Below are positions 47,901 through 63,828 of a DNA stretch of 64,000 nt, piece by piece. Origin of the DNA: Pectobacterium parmentieri (GTDB taxonomy: Bacteria; Pseudomonadota; Gammaproteobacteria; Enterobacterales; Enterobacteriaceae). The notes beneath the pieces are model-generated. The model was not told where the DNA came from, ran no database searches, and was given only the letters and a program-made list of their open reading frames with translations. Made by a program: the position numbers and the translations under genes. The DNA is taken from NCBI RefSeq assembly GCF_001742145.1, contig NZ_CP015749.1, positions 1,054,001-1,118,000 on the forward strand, in the 5' to 3' direction. Position 1 is the first letter of the stretch, and the number at the start of each line of letters is the position of its first letter.

Positions 47901-48647
47901 ATGTTAAGCATCGAAAATTTAAAAGTTAGCGTAGAAGGTAAAGAGATCATCAAAGGGCTTAATCTCACCATTAAGCCGGGTGAAGTGCACGCGATTATGG
48001 GCCCGAATGGCTCAGGGAAAAGTACGCTCTCCGCAACGCTGGCTGGACGTGAAGAATATGAAGTGACTGACGGTTCGGTCAGCTTCAAAGGGAAAGACCT
48101 GCTGGAATTGTCTCCAGAAGATCGCGCGGGTGAAGGCGTCTTCATGGCGTTTCAATATCCGGTAGAAATCCCCGGCGTCAGCAACCAGTTCTTCCTGCAA
48201 ACCTCTGTGAACGCGGTGCGCAAATACCGTGAACAGGAACCGCTGGATCGCTTTGACTTTGCCGACTTTATCGAAGAAAAGATCAAGCTGCTGAATATGC
48301 CGGAAGATTTGTTGACCCGCTCGGTCAACGTGGGCTTCTCTGGCGGCGAGAAGAAGCGTAACGACATTCTGCAAATGGCGGCGCTGGAGCCGGATCTGTG
48401 CATTCTGGATGAAACTGACTCCGGGCTGGATATCGACGCACTGAAAATCGTCTCTAACGGCGTGAACTCCCTGCGCGACGGCAAACGTTCGTTCATCATC
48501 GTCACGCACTACCAGCGTATTCTTGATTATATCAAACCGGATCACGTACACGTTCTGTATCAAGGTCGCATTGTGAAATCCGGTGATTTCTCGCTGGTGA
48601 AACAGTTGGAGGAGCAAGGCTATGGCTGGCTTACCGACGGGCAATAA
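47901..48647 (+). CDS. sufC: Fe-S assembly ATPase SufC
   Basis: A 248-residue ABC-type ATPase that energises the SufBCD scaffold. I chose the ATG at 47901 after GGAAGGAA; it gives MLSIENLKVSVEGKEI. Walker A GPNGSGKST, the variant signature FSGGEKKRNDILQMAAL and Walker B LCILDETDSGLD are present. It is soluble and not a transporter. A 97-bp gap separates it from sufB, larger than elsewhere in the operon. Its end overlaps sufD by 26 bases. Confidence 0.97.
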   Translation: MLSIENLKVSVEGKEIIKGLNLTIKPGEVHAIMGPNGSGKSTLSATLAGREEYEVTDGSVSFKGKDLLELSPEDRAGEGVFMAFQYPVEIPGVSNQFFLQTSVNAVRKYREQEPLDRFDFADFIEEKIKLLNMPEDLLTRSVNVGFSGGEKKRNDILQMAALEPDLCILDETDSGLDIDALKIVSNGVNSLRDGKRSFIIVTHYQRILDYIKPDHVHVLYQGRIVKSGDFSLVKQLEEQGYGWLTDGQ

Positions 48648-49968
48648 TGTGACGAGCGAGAACGCAACGGGTAAGACCAGCATCGTGCAGAAACAAGAAC
48701 ACGCGCTGCAACAATGGCGTGGCCTGTTTGAACGCGATGCGTCACGCCGTTCTGACGATGCGAACCAACACTGGCAGGACGTGGTGCGTCTTGGCTTACC
48801 GCACCGTAAGCATGAGCACTGGAAATACACGCCGCTGGATGGTTTGCTGAGTAACGAATTTGTCGCACCGCAGGCGCAGTCTATCGACCGTGCTGCGGTG
48901 GATGCGCTGGCATTCGCGGTGGATAGCTGGCGTCTGGTGTTTGTCGATGGTGTGTTCAATGCAGAACTCAGCGATAGCGCATGGGGACCTTATCAGGTTG
49001 ATGTACAGGCATCGCATGCGCGTGGCGCGTTGCCTGCGGCGATCCAGCCCGAAGTGTTCCTGCATCTGACTGAAAGTCTGGCTAGTACGAGTACATTGAT
49101 TCGTCTGGCTGCCGGGCAGCAGGCGGAAAAACCGCTTTACCTGCTGCACATCAGCAGCAGTCAGACGGCAGCGTTGAATACGGTTCACCATCGCCATCAT
49201 CTGAACGTTGAACGTGGTGCCAGTGCGGAAATTATCGAGCATTACGTCAGTCTGGACGAACATGCGCACTTTACCGGTGCACGCCTGACGGTGAATGCGG
49301 CGGAAAATAGCCAGGTTAGCCACTATAAGCTGGCGTTTGAAGCGGCGGCGAGCTACCACTTCGCGCATAACGATCTGGTTCTGGCACGCGATGCCCGGGT
49401 TCGCAGCCACAGCTTCCTGTTGGGCGCAGGGCTGACGCGTCACCACACCAGTGCTCAGTTGAACGGCGAAGGGACGAATCTGTCCATGAACAGCCTGATT
49501 CTGCCTGTCGGCAGCGAAGTGTGTGATACGCGAACGTATCTGGAACATAATCAGGGCTATGGCGAAAGTCGCCAACTGCATAAGGTCATCGTCAACGATC
49601 GTGCCAGAGCGGTGTTTAACGGCATGATCAAGGTTGCGCCACATGCGCTGAAAACTGACGGACAGATGACCAACAACAACCTGTTGCTGGGCCGACTGGC
49701 GGAGGTAGACACCAAACCGCAGTTGGAAATCTATGCGGATGACGTGAAATGCAGCCACGGTGCCACTATCGGTCGGATGGACGAAGAACAGTTGTTCTAT
49801 CTCCGTTCCCGCGGTATTACGCAGCAGGATGCGCAACAGATGATCATCTTCGCCTTCGCGGCGGAAGTCACAGAAGCGATTGAAAACGAGTCTCTGCGAG
49901 ATGTGGTTCTGGAACGTATCGCGCAGCGTTTGCCCAACGCGCTGGCGAATGCCGGCAAGGCGGTATGA
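48622..49968 (+). CDS. sufD: Fe-S cluster assembly protein SufD
   Basis: A 448-residue paralogue of SufB that completes the SufBC2D scaffold and helps iron acquisition. It is about 25 residues longer than E. coli SufD near the N-terminus ([20 protein letters not shown]). The C-terminal region [24 protein letters not shown] and [25 protein letters not shown] is strongly conserved. The start lies inside sufC (26-base overlap) and the stop overlaps the sufS start. Confidence 0.96.
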   Translation: MAGLPTGNNVTSENATGKTSIVQKQEHALQQWRGLFERDASRRSDDANQHWQDVVRLGLPHRKHEHWKYTPLDGLLSNEFVAPQAQSIDRAAVDALAFAVDSWRLVFVDGVFNAELSDSAWGPYQVDVQASHARGALPAAIQPEVFLHLTESLASTSTLIRLAAGQQAEKPLYLLHISSSQTAALNTVHHRHHLNVERGASAEIIEHYVSLDEHAHFTGARLTVNAAENSQVSHYKLAFEAAASYHFAHNDLVLARDARVRSHSFLLGAGLTRHHTSAQLNGEGTNLSMNSLILPVGSEVCDTRTYLEHNQGYGESRQLHKVIVNDRARAVFNGMIKVAPHALKTDGQMTNNNLLLGRLAEVDTKPQLEIYADDVKCSHGATIGRMDEEQLFYLRSRGITQQDAQQMIIFAFAAEVTEAIENESLRDVVLERIAQRLPNALANAGKAV

Positions 49969-51191
49969 TGAGTTATCCTATTGAACGGGTTCGTGCCGAT
50001 TTCCCGCTGCTGGCAAGTGAGGTTAACGGCCAGCCGTTAGCCTATCTTGATAGCGCGGCGAGTGCGCAAAAGCCGCAGTCGGTTATCGAGCGCGAAGCCG
50101 AATTCTATCGCCATGAATACGCCGCTGTGCACCGCGGTATTCATACGCTGAGCGCGCAGGCGACCAGCGCGATGGAAGCGGTGCGCGAGCAGGTGGCATC
50201 CTTTATCAATGCTGCCTCAGTGGAAGAGATTGTTTTTGTACGCGGTACAACGGAGGCCATCAATCTGGTGGCTAACAGTTATGGCCGTACCTTCATCCAG
50301 CCGGGCGATAACCTGATCATCACCGAGATGGAGCATCACGCGAATATTGTTCCCTGGCAGATGCTGGCAGAAGCGCGTGGCGTTGAAGTTCGCGTATTGC
50401 CGCTGGCTGAAGATGGTTCGCTGGATGTCGCGCAGCTTCCTGCATTGCTGGATGAACGTACTCGCCTGCTGGCAGTGACGCAGATATCTAACGTATTGGG
50501 CACGCTGAACCCAGTAAAAGGGATGATTGCACAGGCAAAAGCGGCGGGCGCGGTGACGTTGATCGATGGTGCGCAGTCGATTATGCATCAGCCTGTCGAT
50601 GTACAGGATCTGGACTGCGATTTCTTTGTCTTTTCAGGGCATAAGATCTACGGTCCTTCGGGTATTGGTGTGCTGTACGGCAAACGTGACCTGCTTCAGG
50701 CCATGCCGCCGTGGGAAGGCGGTGGGGCGATGATTCGTCAGGTTAGTCTGCGAACAGGCACTACCTATGCGGATTCGCCGTGGCGCTTTGAAGCCGGCTC
50801 GCCTAACACGGGCGGTATCATGGGCCTGGGTGCCGCACTGGATTATGTGACGGCACTGGGACGTGAAGAGATTCAGCGCTATGAATCCTCTTTGATGCAG
50901 TACGCGCTGGAAGCGTTAACGCAGGTGCCTGATTTAACACTGTATGGCCCGGCTGAACGCCACGGTGTGATTGCGTTTAATCTTGGGCAGCACCACGCCT
51001 ATGATGTGGGAAGTTTCCTCGATCGGTACGGTATTGCGATTCGCACCGGCCACCATTGCGCGATGCCGCTGATGGAACACTATGGTGTTCCCAGTATGTG
51101 CCGCGCCTCGCTGGCCGTTTATACTACGCGCGAAGAAATTGACCGGCTGGTTGCCGGATTGCAACGTATCCATCGATTGCTGGGCAGTTAA
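49968..51191 (+). CDS. sufS: Cysteine desulfurase SufS
   Basis: A 407-residue PLP-dependent cysteine desulfurase that takes sulphur from cysteine as a persulphide. With the ATG at 49968 the PLP lysine in SGHKIYG is residue 226 and the active-site cysteine in RTGHHCAMP is 364, the same numbers as E. coli SufS; an ATG three bases earlier is also possible. The gene begins at the last base of the sufD stop, so translation is coupled. SufE follows and accepts the sulphur. Confidence 0.96.
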   Translation: MSYPIERVRADFPLLASEVNGQPLAYLDSAASAQKPQSVIEREAEFYRHEYAAVHRGIHTLSAQATSAMEAVREQVASFINAASVEEIVFVRGTTEAINLVANSYGRTFIQPGDNLIITEMEHHANIVPWQMLAEARGVEVRVLPLAEDGSLDVAQLPALLDERTRLLAVTQISNVLGTLNPVKGMIAQAKAAGAVTLIDGAQSIMHQPVDVQDLDCDFFVFSGHKIYGPSGIGVLYGKRDLLQAMPPWEGGGAMIRQVSLRTGTTYADSPWRFEAGSPNTGGIMGLGAALDYVTALGREEIQRYESSLMQYALEALTQVPDLTLYGPAERHGVIAFNLGQHHAYDVGSFLDRYGIAIRTGHHCAMPLMEHYGVPSMCRASLAVYTTREEIDRLVAGLQRIHRLLGS

Positions 51192-51224
51192 GCGCTGCGC
51201 GCGAACCTGTCCGGGGAGGAAACC

Positions 51225-51641
51225 ATGGCGAGTCTGCCAGAACCGCAGAAGCTGGCGCGCAATTTTGCGCGCTGTAATGACTGGGAAGAAAAATATCTGT
51301 ATGTCATCGAGCTAGGGGAGCGTCTTGATCCACTGCCCGATGAGTGGCGTAATCCCGATAACCTGATCTCTGGGTGCCAGAGTCAGGTGTGGATTGTGAC
51401 GCAGCCGGATGAGCAGGGCGTGATCGTTCTGCACGGCGACAGTGATGCCGCTATTGTGAAAGGCCTGATCGCGGTCGTTTTCAGCCTGTATCAGGGGCTG
51501 ACAGCGCGGGAGATTGTTGAGCTGGATGTGCGGCCGTTCTTTGAATCGCTGGCGTTGAATCAACACCTGACGCCATCCCGCTCGCAGGGGCTTGAGGCGA
51601 TGCTACGTGCGATTCGTGCGCATGCCGCTGCTCTGCTTTAA
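51225..51641 (+). CDS. sufE: Sulphur acceptor protein SufE
   Basis: A 138-residue protein that takes persulphide sulphur from SufS and carries it to SufB. The active cysteine is residue 51 in [10 protein letters not shown], as in E. coli. GGGAGGAAACC precedes the ATG. It is the last gene of the suf operon; a strong terminator follows 27 bases after the stop. Confidence 0.96.
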   Translation: MASLPEPQKLARNFARCNDWEEKYLYVIELGERLDPLPDEWRNPDNLISGCQSQVWIVTQPDEQGVIVLHGDSDAAIVKGLIAVVFSLYQGLTAREIVELDVRPFFESLALNQHLTPSRSQGLEAMLRAIRAHAAALL

Positions 51642-51668
51642 TTTTCTTTCCTACTTTATCTGAGTATA

Positions 51669-51713
51669 AAAAAGCGCTGTGACGGAAAAAACGTTCGGCG
51701 CTTTTTGTTTTTT
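51669..51713 (+). terminator. Terminator of the suf operon
   Basis: Stem AAAAAGCGC/GCGCTTTTT with a 20-nt loop, then a further T-run. It lies 27 bases after sufE. Confidence 0.85.
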
Positions 51714-52021
51714 TCATTTACTGATTTTTACCAACGATACGTTATTGTTTTCCAGTTCATTTATTAACTCGCTGATATTTCAGAATTCGTCCCGTATATT
51801 TATTTCCCGCTAAATTTTATGCTGACTTTGCTTTGTAAAGAATTGAATATCAATGCGTTGATTTTTAAATCAAATATTCTTTTGTTACAACAATGCTAAT
51901 ATATACCCACGTCCGGTGGAAAGAGGCAGCAACAGCCGCATTGAACACCAGGTCGAGAGGTACAGCCGGATACTGCATTCTGGGTACACAACCAGATGTT
52001 ATTGATTGTAGGGAATTTACT
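51714..52021. other. Intergenic region sufE-ldtE
   Basis: About 310 bp of AT-rich DNA that must hold the ldtE promoter. The ldtE frame opens upstream at 51893 but the extra 43 residues look non-protein. No recognised operator or RNA element. Confidence 0.5.
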
Positions 52022-53044
52022 ATGAAACGCGCGTTAACTTTACTTGGTATGGCCTTTGCGACATACCTGGCCAGCACCGCCGCCAGTGCGACGGAATACC
52101 CGCTACCGCCACCAAACAGCCGTCTTATCGGTGAGAATATCGCTTATACGGTCCCTAATGACGGCCGCCCGCTGGAAGCTATCGCGGCGGACTTCAAGAT
52201 TGGCCTATTGGGCATGCTGGAAGCGAACCCAGGAGCAGACCCTTACTTGCCGACAGCGGGTTCCACCCTCACGATCCCGACGCAAATGCTGCTGCCGGAT
52301 ACACCGCGCGAAGGCATTGTGGTCAATTTGGCGGAGCTACGGCTCTACTACTATCCGAAAGGGAAGAATACCGTCATTGTTTACCCGATCGGTATCGGTC
52401 AACTGGGGCGCAATACGCCATTGATGACGACCAGCGTAAGCGAGAAACGTGAGAATCCGACCTGGACGCCAACGGCGAACATCCGTAAGCATTATCTCGA
52501 AGAGCAGGGCATTAAGTTGCCTGCTGTTGTTCCGGCTGGCCCAGATAACCCGATGGGGTTACATGCGCTACGTTTGTCAGCGCATGGCGGCGTTTATCTG
52601 CTGCATGGCACGAATGCGGACTTCGGTATTGGTATGCGGGTAAGCTCTGGCTGTATCCGCCTGCGCCCAGATGACATCAAGGCGTTGTTTGATAACGTGC
52701 CAGTCGGTACGCGTGTACAGATCCTTAACGATGCGATTAAAACCTCCGTTGAACCGGATGGCAAACGCTACGTTGAAGTGCATCAGCCTTTGTCGAAGAC
52801 CGATAAAGACGATCCACAAACGATGAAAATTCCGCTGACGGCAAAGACGCAGAAATTTGTTAAGGATGCGGAGACAGACAGTAAAGCCGTTGCTGATGCG
52901 ATTGTGCGCCGTTCCGGTATGCCGATTGTGGTTAGCGTAGGGCAAGATATCAATACCTACCAATCGCCGGTCGAGTCGTCTCCAGAAACGCCTGAGACGC
53001 ATCAGGTTGCACCAATCACCTCTATTAACACTACCTCGCGGTAA
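52022..53044 (+). CDS. ldtE: L,D-transpeptidase (LdtE/YnhG-type)
   Basis: A 340-residue periplasmic YkuD-domain enzyme. A signal peptide is cleaved after ASTAASA (near residue 22); a LysM-like segment (about 43-90, AYTVPNDGRPLEAIAADFKIG) binds murein and the YkuD domain follows (about 95-235) with the motif HGTNADFGIGMRVSSGCIRL, whose catalytic cysteine is residue 211. LdtE/LdtD types make 3-3 peptidoglycan crosslinks; the ErfK group links Lpp to murein. Its place between sufE and lpp is the E. coli ynhG position. The start at 52022 follows AGGGAA. Confidence 0.93.
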   Translation: MKRALTLLGMAFATYLASTAASATEYPLPPPNSRLIGENIAYTVPNDGRPLEAIAADFKIGLLGMLEANPGADPYLPTAGSTLTIPTQMLLPDTPREGIVVNLAELRLYYYPKGKNTVIVYPIGIGQLGRNTPLMTTSVSEKRENPTWTPTANIRKHYLEEQGIKLPAVVPAGPDNPMGLHALRLSAHGGVYLLHGTNADFGIGMRVSSGCIRLRPDDIKALFDNVPVGTRVQILNDAIKTSVEPDGKRYVEVHQPLSKTDKDDPQTMKIPLTAKTQKFVKDAETDSKAVADAIVRRSGMPIVVSVGQDINTYQSPVESSPETPETHQVAPITSINTTSR

Positions 53045-53179
53045 TGATGAGATAAGTCAGCCAGATGCGTTTCAGACGCATCTGTGCTGCTTCAGCGTGT
53101 AGGGTGGGGGAGGGAATATACCCGATAACGTGAAAAAGGGATTGAAGATAAAGGTTGAAAGAATAAAACGAAGGCAAAA

Positions 53180-53213
53180 AAAATGGCGCACATTGTGCGC
53201 CATTTTCACTACT
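53180..53213 (-). terminator. Terminator of lpp
   Basis: A perfect 12-bp stem AAAATGGCGCAC/GTGCGCCATTTT with a 3-nt loop, followed on the minus strand by a run of T. It lies 20 bases beyond the lpp stop. Confidence 0.93.
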
Positions 53214-53225
53214 TAACCAGCTCGA

Positions 53226-53474
<249 letters not shown>

Positions 53475-53499
53475 CTAGATTGAGTTAATCTCCATGTAG

Positions 53500-53545
53500 C
53501 GTTACAAGTATTACACAAACTATTTTCTAATGAGAATAAATTTTT
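53500..53545 (-). promoter_or_regulatory. lpp promoter
   Basis: On the minus strand GTGTAATACTTGTAACGC includes an AATACT -10 element and matches the E. coli lpp promoter as remembered. AT-rich DNA lies upstream. The rest of the gap to the pykF terminator shows no further gene. Confidence 0.75.
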
Positions 53546-53732
53546 GATGAGAACATGCTTAATTTTGATCGTTCGCTCAAAGAAACAGCGAGTTTTACCT
53601 ATTCATTAAAAAAGTAAGGAAAACAGCGCTATTTTTGTCGGATAACTCTGAGGCTTAAGGCTATTAAAAAGGCGTGTTACACAAAGGCATTAATTAGGTT
53701 ATCGTGCTGTAGAAAGTCATTTCAGAATATAA

Positions 53733-53757
53733 AAAAAGCGCCATTAAGGCGCTTTTT
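53733..53757 (-). terminator. Terminator of pykF
   Basis: Stem AAAAAGCGCC/GGCGCTTTTT with a 5-nt loop, 20 bases beyond the pykF stop, with T-run on the minus strand. Confidence 0.9.
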
Positions 53758-53776
53758 ACCGATCGGATTGTTAGGA

Positions 53777-55189
53777 TCAGATACGGTGTACGGAAACGGT
53801 ATTGGTTGTGCCGCTAGAAACCAGTGCACCAGATACCATCACTACCACATCACCCGCTTGCGCATAACCGCTATTCAGCGCGGCTTCTTTACCAATGCGG
53901 TAGAAATCATCCGTAGAAGCGATTTCTTTCACCAGCAGTGTATCAATGCCTTTGCTCAACAGCAGTTGGCGCGCGGTGACATCGTTAGTCGTCAACGCCA
54001 GAATACGAGCGTTCGGGAAGTATTTGCGGATAGATTTGGCTGATTTACCGCCGCTGGTTGCAACCACAATCAGCGGTGCATCCAGTTTTTCTGCGGTTTC
54101 TACCGCACCGCGGCAGACCGCTTCAGTGATACGCAGGATCCCAGGTGTTTTGATGGTATCCAGACGGCTTTTCATCACGGAATCGGTACGCTGACAGATC
54201 GTTGCCATGATGGTAACGGATTCCAGCGGGTATTTACCTTTCGCACTTTCGCCAGACAGCATAACGGCATCGGTGCCGTCGATGATGGCGTTAGCGACGT
54301 CACCAGCTTCAGCACGGGTAGGGCGTGGGTTCTTGATCATTGAATCCAGCATTTGCGTCGCGGTGATAACCACTTTGCGTGCCAGATTACATTTTTCGAT
54401 CATCATCTTCTGCGCGAAGATCACTTCTTCAACGGGGATCTCAACGCCCAGGTCGCCACGGGCAACCATGATACCGTCAGAGGCTTCCAGAATGTCGTCG
54501 AAGTTGTTCAGACCTTCCTGGTTTTCGATTTTAGAGATGATCTGGATGTGCTCGCCACCGTGTGCTTTCAGGTGAGCGCGAATTTCTTCAACGTCGGAAC
54601 GTTTACGAATAAAAGAGGCAGCAACGAAATCGACGCCTTGTTCGCAACCGAAAATCAGGTCGCGTTTGTCTTTTTCAGCCAGAGCTGGCAACTGGATGGA
54701 AACGCCTGGCAGGTTAACGCCTTTGTTTTCGCCCAGATCGCCATTGTTCAGCACTTTACAGACGACATCGTTGCCGTTGATCGCCGTAACCTGCATACCG
54801 ATCAGGCCGTCATCAACCAGAACGGTGTTACCGACGCTGAGGTCTTCGGTGAAGCCAGCGTAAGTGACAGCGACGCGATCCTTGTTACCCACGATGCTTT
54901 GATCGGTGGTGAACGTGAACGTTTGGCCTGCGGTCAACGTGACGTCAGCGCCGTTTTCCAGCTTCATGGTACGAATTTCTGGGCCCTTGGTGTCAAGCAG
55001 GATAGCCGCTTTCTGACCGGTTTTTTCCATGACGGCACGCAGGTTCTTGATGCGTTGGCCATGTTCTGCGTAATCCCCGTGAGAGAAGTTCAGGCGCATA
55101 ACATTCATGCCGGCAGACAGCAGGTTGCCAAGCACTTCTTCTGACTCTGTTTTCGGCCCGATGGTACAAACAATTTTTGTCTTTTTCAT
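53777..55189 (-). CDS. pykF: Pyruvate kinase I PykF
   Basis: A 470-residue pyruvate kinase, the same length as E. coli PykF, transferring phosphate from PEP to ADP. The ATG at 55189 gives [19 protein letters not shown]; the frame is open upstream for 79 non-protein-like codons. Motifs: [16 protein letters not shown], the ADP/Mg region [15 protein letters not shown], and [13 protein letters not shown]; the C-terminal domain would bind fructose 1,6-bisphosphate. A Cra-like site lies at 55416-55431. PykF and PpsA catalyse opposing steps in this window. Confidence 0.96.
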   Translation of the reverse strand: MKKTKIVCTIGPKTESEEVLGNLLSAGMNVMRLNFSHGDYAEHGQRIKNLRAVMEKTGQKAAILLDTKGPEIRTMKLENGADVTLTAGQTFTFTTDQSIVGNKDRVAVTYAGFTEDLSVGNTVLVDDGLIGMQVTAINGNDVVCKVLNNGDLGENKGVNLPGVSIQLPALAEKDKRDLIFGCEQGVDFVAASFIRKRSDVEEIRAHLKAHGGEHIQIISKIENQEGLNNFDDILEASDGIMVARGDLGVEIPVEEVIFAQKMMIEKCNLARKVVITATQMLDSMIKNPRPTRAEAGDVANAIIDGTDAVMLSGESAKGKYPLESVTIMATICQRTDSVMKSRLDTIKTPGILRITEAVCRGAVETAEKLDAPLIVVATSGGKSAKSIRKYFPNARILALTTNDVTARQLLLSKGIDTLLVKEIASTDDFYRIGKEAALNSGYAQAGDVVVMVSGALVSSGTTNTVSVHRI

Positions 55190-55415
55190 ACGATAGTTTC
55201 TACAAGTTGTGATGGATAAAAAAACGAGTGAACCAGTGGCCGTGTGAGGCAAGCCGCTGGAAAGAATGCATGGAGGAACGGTATAAAAGAGGTAAGTATA
55301 GAGGGTCGTAGCGAATGGGTGATGAAGTGCGCAACCGCTCGTCGCATGGGATTCGCGGGGGCTAGCGTTGGCGATGCCGTTGATAATAATGTTATTGATA
55401 GTGGCACGTTGTTTA

Positions 55416-55431
55416 GCTGAAACCATTCAAT
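55416..55431. promoter_or_regulatory. Possible Cra (FruR) site upstream of pykF
   Basis: GCTGAAACCATTCAAT resembles the Cra consensus GCTGAATCGATTCAGC in 12 of 16 positions. It lies about 230 bp before the pykF start, so the leader would be long. Repression of pykF by Cra is known in E. coli. Confidence 0.45.
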
Positions 55432-55734
55432 TGAAACGACGTTTCGTATTATAGTTATTAAGCGGCGAGAAACAAGGTGGTAAAAGGTCAGAAATTGAAT
55501 ATTTCAGTGCGTTTACGCAAAAAACTGCGCGATTTGGTATTTTTACCTAACTTTGTTGCGCAACTGCCTAAGAAACCCACTGTATAAATACGCTATTGCG
55601 GTAGATTGATTCCTGTAATAGCCAACAATAAATAAAGTGCGTGTAAGCGACATGCTTTTCTGGCGATCCGCATCACGTTTTTGTGTCATTCTCCTTGAGA
55701 AGATGAATGCAGATGGTAGTTTACCAGTCATTGC
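55432..55734. other. Intergenic promoter region pykF-bglG
   Basis: AT-rich DNA between the divergent pykF and bgl operon. The bgl promoter must lie upstream of the first RAT site at 55735. I could not place a convincing CRP site. Confidence 0.4.
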
Positions 55735-55800
55735 GGATTGTTACTGCGTAAGCAGGCAAAACCAGATGCTCGTTCTTGCTACGGGTGTCTGGTTTTTTTG
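55735..55800 (+). promoter_or_regulatory. RAT antiterminator and overlapping terminator before bglG
   Basis: GGATTGTTACTG-CGTAAG-CAGGCAAAACC (55735-55763) matches the ribonucleic antiterminator consensus of the BglG/SacY family. Its last bases are part of the terminator stem AACCAGA/TCTGGTT, followed by a T-run to about 55800. When BglG binds the RAT the terminator cannot form. This gives autocontrol of bglG. Confidence 0.92.
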
Positions 55801-55814
55801 TTTCCAGGGTTTGA

Positions 55815-56681
<867 letters not shown>

Positions 56682-56833
56682 ATTCTGCTAATTTGCTTTT
56701 CGTCACAAAATAGCCGCGTGGCAAGATAAATTCCTTGCGTGCGATGGAAATGAAAGAATAAAGTATGTGTGGAAAGTAAATTATCAGATAACATTTTTAT
56801 TGTCGGCAAGTAGATAGCGCTGACAAACAACGA

Positions 56834-56933
56834 GGATTGTTACTGTCAGGCGGCTAGTTTAGGCGGGCAGGCAAAACCTAAATCGTTTTCTCAATGATTA
56901 TTGGGAAAAGCGAGTTAGGTTTTTTTTTGTCTC
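56834..56933 (+). promoter_or_regulatory. Second RAT (enlarged) and terminator before bglF
   Basis: GGATTGTTACTG and CAGGCAAAACC are present as in the first site, but 22 instead of 6 nt separate them (56834-56878). The insert repeats AGGCGG twice. The following terminator has stem AAAACCTAA/TTAGGTTTT around an inner TCGTTTTC-type arm and ends in nine T. Antitermination here would control bglF and the distal genes. Confidence 0.85.
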
Positions 56934-56976
56934 AAATCGAGCTGGTAAATATAACTTATTGATATTTAAGTCTGTT

Positions 56977-57103
56977 TATATCCTAAATAATTCGAGTTAC
57001 AGGAAGGCGGCAAGAAAGTGAATCCCGATAAGCTTACTCGGGTAAGTGATTCGGGTGAGCGAACGCAGCCAACGCACATGTAGCTCGAAGTATGACGGAT
57101 ATA
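56977..57103. repeat. ERIC element (127 bp) in bgl leader
   Basis: A full-length ERIC copy, inverted relative to the one at 15452-15578: begins TATATCCTAAATAATTCGAG, ends GAAGTATGACGGATATA. It lies within the transcribed region between the terminator and the bglF start, only 17 bases before the ATG. Confidence 0.92.
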
Positions 57104-57116
57104 GCATTAAGGATAG

Positions 57117-60457
<3,341 letters not shown>

Positions 60458-60482
60458 AATGAAAATAATTTATCGAGGGTAA

Positions 60483-62045
<1,563 letters not shown>

Positions 62046-62109
62046 TACTGATACCGAATTTACATTTCAAGTTATTTATTTTTCTGGGTCAGTGTATCGA
62101 GGAGATACT

Positions 62110-63741
62110 ATGAATAGCATCCGTAAATATAAAATACCATCGCTGAAACTTTCTATGGTTGCACTGTCTGTGCTGGCTTCAACTTATGTAATGGCGGCGG
62201 AGTCCATTCCGAATACTTTTAAAAAATGGGAAACACAAGATTTTGTCTTTGAAACAAAAGAAAAAATGGACAATCCCTTTGATCAGGACTTAATCGCAAC
62301 ATTCACCAACGATAAAACGGGTAAAACCTATGTTTCACACATGTTTTATGATGGTGAAAGTCAGTATGTTAGTCGTGTTTCTTTACCAGAAGAAGGGAAA
62401 TGGGTTTATGAAATTAAAGGTGATATCAAAGATCTTAATGGCAGGTCAGGAGTTGTAACCGTAAGCACTGCCTCTTCAAAAGGCAAGGTTATCGTTGATC
62501 CTGCTACAAAGAAGAGCTTTAGATATGAAAATGGGGATATTTATACCCCACATGCCTATGAACTGGACTGGTTATTTAGTCTTGATAAAAATGATGCCAG
62601 TTTGGCACAAACTAAATCCATTGTTAATTATATTAAAACAGGTGGTTTTAATCAGGTATTAATGAATGTTTATGGGTATGGTGCTATAAACACGGGGGGA
62701 TGGGTCACTAAAGATATTGATGCGCGTTATAATTTCAATAAGGTAACGGAGTTTCCATTTTTAGGGACGAATTCTAAGCCAGACTACTCTTCACTAAATG
62801 TGGAGTTTTTCAAAGCACTTGATAAAAAAATCGCTTACCTGAATGAACAAGATATTCAGGCGCATTTAATGATTTATGTATGGAATAAATCTGTCAATTG
62901 GGCTCCGCTGGGAAGCAAAGAAGATAAACGATTCTTTGATTATGTTATTAAACGCTATAGCGGTTATGATAATATCATTTGGGATGTTGCTAAAGAAGCC
63001 ATGGATTATAATCATGCAAATGCGCAGTTCTTAAATGATAAAATTGATCGAATAAAATTCTTGGACTCAAATAAACACTTGATTACGTTGCATGATTTTA
63101 TTTATGCACAATCCCCATTCCTGGCTGCAAATCTTGATTATATTTCCATTCAGGAATGGTCCCCGGATATCGCTAAAAAAACATCGGATCTTGTAGCGCT
63201 TCATCCAAATAAACCCGTTCATAATATTGAGAATGGATGCTACGAGACAACAACGCATCGTATTTTCAATGGTGCTTATAACACTGCGGAAGCTTGTCTT
63301 AACCGGAATTATGAAATCTACTTCAACGGCGCATTTACAAGTCATTACTGGCAAAATACATCATGGTTCGAATTGAATTATGAACCACAGAAATTGCCTA
63401 AAGATAAGCAGCCTAATATGGCTTATCAGAGAATATTTAAATCTTTTGTTGATAAATATCCTTTGACGCACTGGAAACCTCATCGCTTCAATTTCGCTAC
63501 CTGGTCACTGGTTAATGATAAGGAAGGGATCGTGTTCTATTTACCAGCAGATGGTGATGGTATAAAAGGGCATCTAACTCCCGATTATAAAGACGATAAG
63601 TTTGAAATGACATGGATCTCAACGCTCACAGGTAAAGAATATAGTGCAGGTATAAGAGATGTGAGATATGTCTGGATTGATGCTAACAAGCCGCCTGAAC
63701 TGGTCGGCAAACCCGCCATTTTGCTCATGAAAAAAATTTAA
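62110..63741 (+). CDS. Secreted glycosidase-like protein (DUF5060/DUF4038 type)
   Basis: A 543-residue exported protein. The ATG at 62110 follows GAGGAG and gives a signal peptide cleaved near ASTYVMA. Residues 30-130 look like the Ig-like DUF5060 domain (ATFTNDKTGKTYVSHMFYDG); the rest is an apiosidase-like DUF4038 TIM barrel with likely catalytic Glu296 (IIWDVAKEAMDYN) and Glu374 (HNIENGCYE). Such enzymes act on plant polysaccharides or glycosides, but the substrate here is unknown. It is AT-rich like bglH and lies 64 bp behind it, so it probably belongs to the bgl transcript. Fold assignment is by motif only. Confidence 0.78.
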   Translation: MNSIRKYKIPSLKLSMVALSVLASTYVMAAESIPNTFKKWETQDFVFETKEKMDNPFDQDLIATFTNDKTGKTYVSHMFYDGESQYVSRVSLPEEGKWVYEIKGDIKDLNGRSGVVTVSTASSKGKVIVDPATKKSFRYENGDIYTPHAYELDWLFSLDKNDASLAQTKSIVNYIKTGGFNQVLMNVYGYGAINTGGWVTKDIDARYNFNKVTEFPFLGTNSKPDYSSLNVEFFKALDKKIAYLNEQDIQAHLMIYVWNKSVNWAPLGSKEDKRFFDYVIKRYSGYDNIIWDVAKEAMDYNHANAQFLNDKIDRIKFLDSNKHLITLHDFIYAQSPFLAANLDYISIQEWSPDIAKKTSDLVALHPNKPVHNIENGCYETTTHRIFNGAYNTAEACLNRNYEIYFNGAFTSHYWQNTSWFELNYEPQKLPKDKQPNMAYQRIFKSFVDKYPLTHWKPHRFNFATWSLVNDKEGIVFYLPADGDGIKGHLTPDYKDDKFEMTWISTLTGKEYSAGIRDVRYVWIDANKPPELVGKPAILLMKKI

Positions 63742-63758
63742 GAGCCATGAAAAACGTT

Positions 63759-63778
63759 GGCACCGCTGAGGCGGTGCC
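63759..63778 (+). terminator. Hairpin after the glycosidase-like gene
   Basis: A perfect 8-bp GC-rich stem GGCACCGC/GCGGTGCC with loop TGAG, 17 bases after the stop codon. No U-run follows directly, so termination may be partial and the next gene may still be read. Confidence 0.55.
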
Positions 63779-63828
63779 GTCACATTTAGCAAAAACAGAC
63801 TCGATTACGTGATAGTCGGGATGGGATT

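Noticed and set aside
48012..49836. Long minus-strand frames opposite sufC and sufD
   Set aside because: Both mirror highly conserved coding sequence of the suf operon; composition and context are those of shadow frames.
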